This document shows positions 63,201 to 64,000 of a DNA stretch of 64,000 nucleotides, in pieces; position 1 is the stretch's first letter, and each line of letters opens with the position of its first letter. The stretch is from Xestospongia bergquistia (lineage: Eukaryota; Porifera; Demospongiae; Haplosclerida; Petrosiidae). Location of the stretch: NCBI GenBank assembly GCA_963965975.1, contig OZ014411.1:2465001-2529000 (forward strand), read 5' to 3'. A model generated the notes under the pieces. The model made no database searches. It saw only the letters and a program-made list of their open reading frames with translations, and was not told the origin of the DNA. A program made the position numbers and the translations under genes.

Positions 63201-63927
63201 CAAGTCTCTGAACACTCTGCCTCCATATTTTCTCTCATATTTACAAAATAGTTGCTCTGAAGTAATGAAACTCTTGGTTACAGAGGAGTGTACATACCTC
63301 TCTGTGAGGGAACACCTTAGTAGTCACAGTATGTTTGCTGGACGTAACCCTTTTGTAAGTGAATTGTAATAATATTCAATAATGTTAGCTTTTGTTTATT
63401 ACAGGAAATTTTATCTCAACCTCTGACTGATAAAGAAATAAACATTGCCTCTCAGAATTTTCCAAATTTTCTTGAATCTGAAGGTAAAATATTATAATAT
63501 TTCAAAGTATGTCACATTATTATATTTTATTATAGTACCAGGAGTGGACAGCTGTATTAAGGAATTTAGTAATTTTCCTAAGTTATGTAAGTTATAGAGT
63601 TTGTTGTATTGTTACTATCAACATTGTTTAGCTGAAAAGCCTGAAAGAGTTGACTTGTTAACTAAACTCACAGCTATTGATGCATCATGGCGTAGTATTG
63701 GCAATGGTCTTGGCCTTTCATACAATTTTCTTCAAGGTTTAGATAAATCCAATAAATGTAATCAAGTAAGACTGGAACATGTCCTTGAAAAGTGGCTAAA
63801 CATGGATGGTCAAGCTACTCCTGCAACTTGGGAAACAATTATACATGTTGTCAAGGGACCTCTTGTTGAAGACAAAGCTCTTGCTCTTAAGATATATCAA
63901 GACTTGAAAGAAGGAAGCTCTAAATAA
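53075..63927 (+). CDS. Gene 3: ankyrin-ROC-COR GTPase with Death domain, candidate N-myristoylated
   Basis: Exons: 53075-53128, 53343-53447, 53877-53969, 54798-54902, 55529-55627, 56161-56259, 57991-58092, 59010-59108, 59346-59444, 60205-60303, 61291-63354, 63405-63483, 63536-63586, 63632-63927; about 1147 aa if the 45-nt intron is removed. The start MGNKVSKGKEKKEK fits an N-myristoylation signal (G2, S6) followed by lysines, suggesting membrane attachment. Exon 2 ends KKDFDPMKL, related to gene 2. About nine ankyrin units follow, mostly one per 33-codon phase-0 exon (DGDTPVHLAVNNSNVDILSL). The 688-codon exon has P-loop GNSTAGKSS, DLAGH, G4-like SHFD, then COR. The Death domain is at the end. 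An in-frame TAG at 63595-63597 precedes it, inside the possible intron 63587-63631. Identity with gene 2 is very high in ROC-COR. Role in signalling is inferred from domains. Confidence 0.87.
54227..54287. repeat. (AT)n microsatellite in a gene 3 intron
   Basis: About 30 AT dinucleotides, in the intron between the first and second ankyrin exons. Confidence 0.9.
60422..60705. mobile_element. MITE (CCGTAGATC family) in a gene 3 intron with empty site in gene 1
   Basis: The ends CCGTAGATCGAGAAACTTT and reverse complement CCGTAGATCGGGAAAGTTTC form inverted repeats. The flanks are CA (60420-60421, a mutated TA) and TA (60706-60707). The homologous gene 1 intron reads TTAGTACTATAATCTTTACT near 114-133 with no insert. 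284 bp, non-coding. Confidence 0.75.
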
Positions 63928-64000
63928 ATGATTAATTGAAATGAACACGTAATGCAATATTTTTTTTATCAGTTATGACATATTTCTCTTCATCACCTGT

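Overview
The window is eukaryotic nuclear DNA. It is very AT-rich, with short spliceosomal introns (many of 45-55 bp, most with GTAAGT-type donors), animal-type domain combinations and heavily decayed eukaryotic transposons. The gene content (ankyrin-ROC-COR-Death proteins, a PDZ-SH3-GUK scaffold) and the compact AT-rich style fit an early-branching invertebrate, most likely a demosponge. The organism is an inference from style and content.

Layout. 1-3.9 kb: the 3' part of ANK-ROC-COR-Death gene 1; its 5' exons lie off the left edge. 4.9-6.5 kb: a broken hAT transposase on the minus strand. 7.35-11.33 kb: the 3' part of a PDZ-SH3-GUK (MAGUK-type) gene in 14 exons, with at least one nonsense codon and one lost splice acceptor. 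12.6-13.4 kb: a probable minus-strand multi-exon gene of uncertain family. 13.39-16.71 kb: a 61-bp minisatellite of about 54 units. It runs directly into a 5'-truncated Penelope-like reverse transcriptase with a GIY-YIG domain (16.7-18.1 kb), followed by a Ty3/gypsy-like relic. 19.6-20.2 kb: a 36-bp minisatellite. 20.98-26.4 kb: an isolated PDZ exon, two extra copies of the MAGUK terminal exons, and an orphan promoter-like copy.

26.9-39.3 kb: gene 2, complete, ANK-ROC-COR-Death with a Ser/Thr/Pro/His-rich N-terminus carrying a basic patch. 41.0-41.9 kb: a CATA microsatellite. 42.66-45.23 kb: an EnSpm/CACTA relic with two divergent genes. 45.64-46.08 kb: a small hAT element with perfect 8-bp target duplications. 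46.4-49.0 kb: degraded, rearranged copies of the MAGUK 5' exons. 50.0-52.4 kb: degenerate TACCAGTG-type repeats invaded by small inverted-repeat elements. 52.5-63.93 kb: gene 3, complete, ANK-ROC-COR-Death with a candidate N-myristoylation start.

The three ROC-COR genes share an identical 688-codon ROC-COR exon, the same downstream splice phases and related introns, so they are a tandem family. Genes 2 and 3 share the ankyrin exons but have unrelated N-terminal exons. This suggests one signalling core (ankyrin sensing, ROC-COR GTPase switch, Death-domain output) addressed to different places in the cell. In genes 2 and 3 the Death domain is preceded by an in-frame TAG lying inside a possible 45-nt intron, so splicing could decide whether the Death domain is made. 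Small TA-flanked elements sit in individual gene copies while the paralogous introns keep the empty site, showing that they moved after the tandem duplication.
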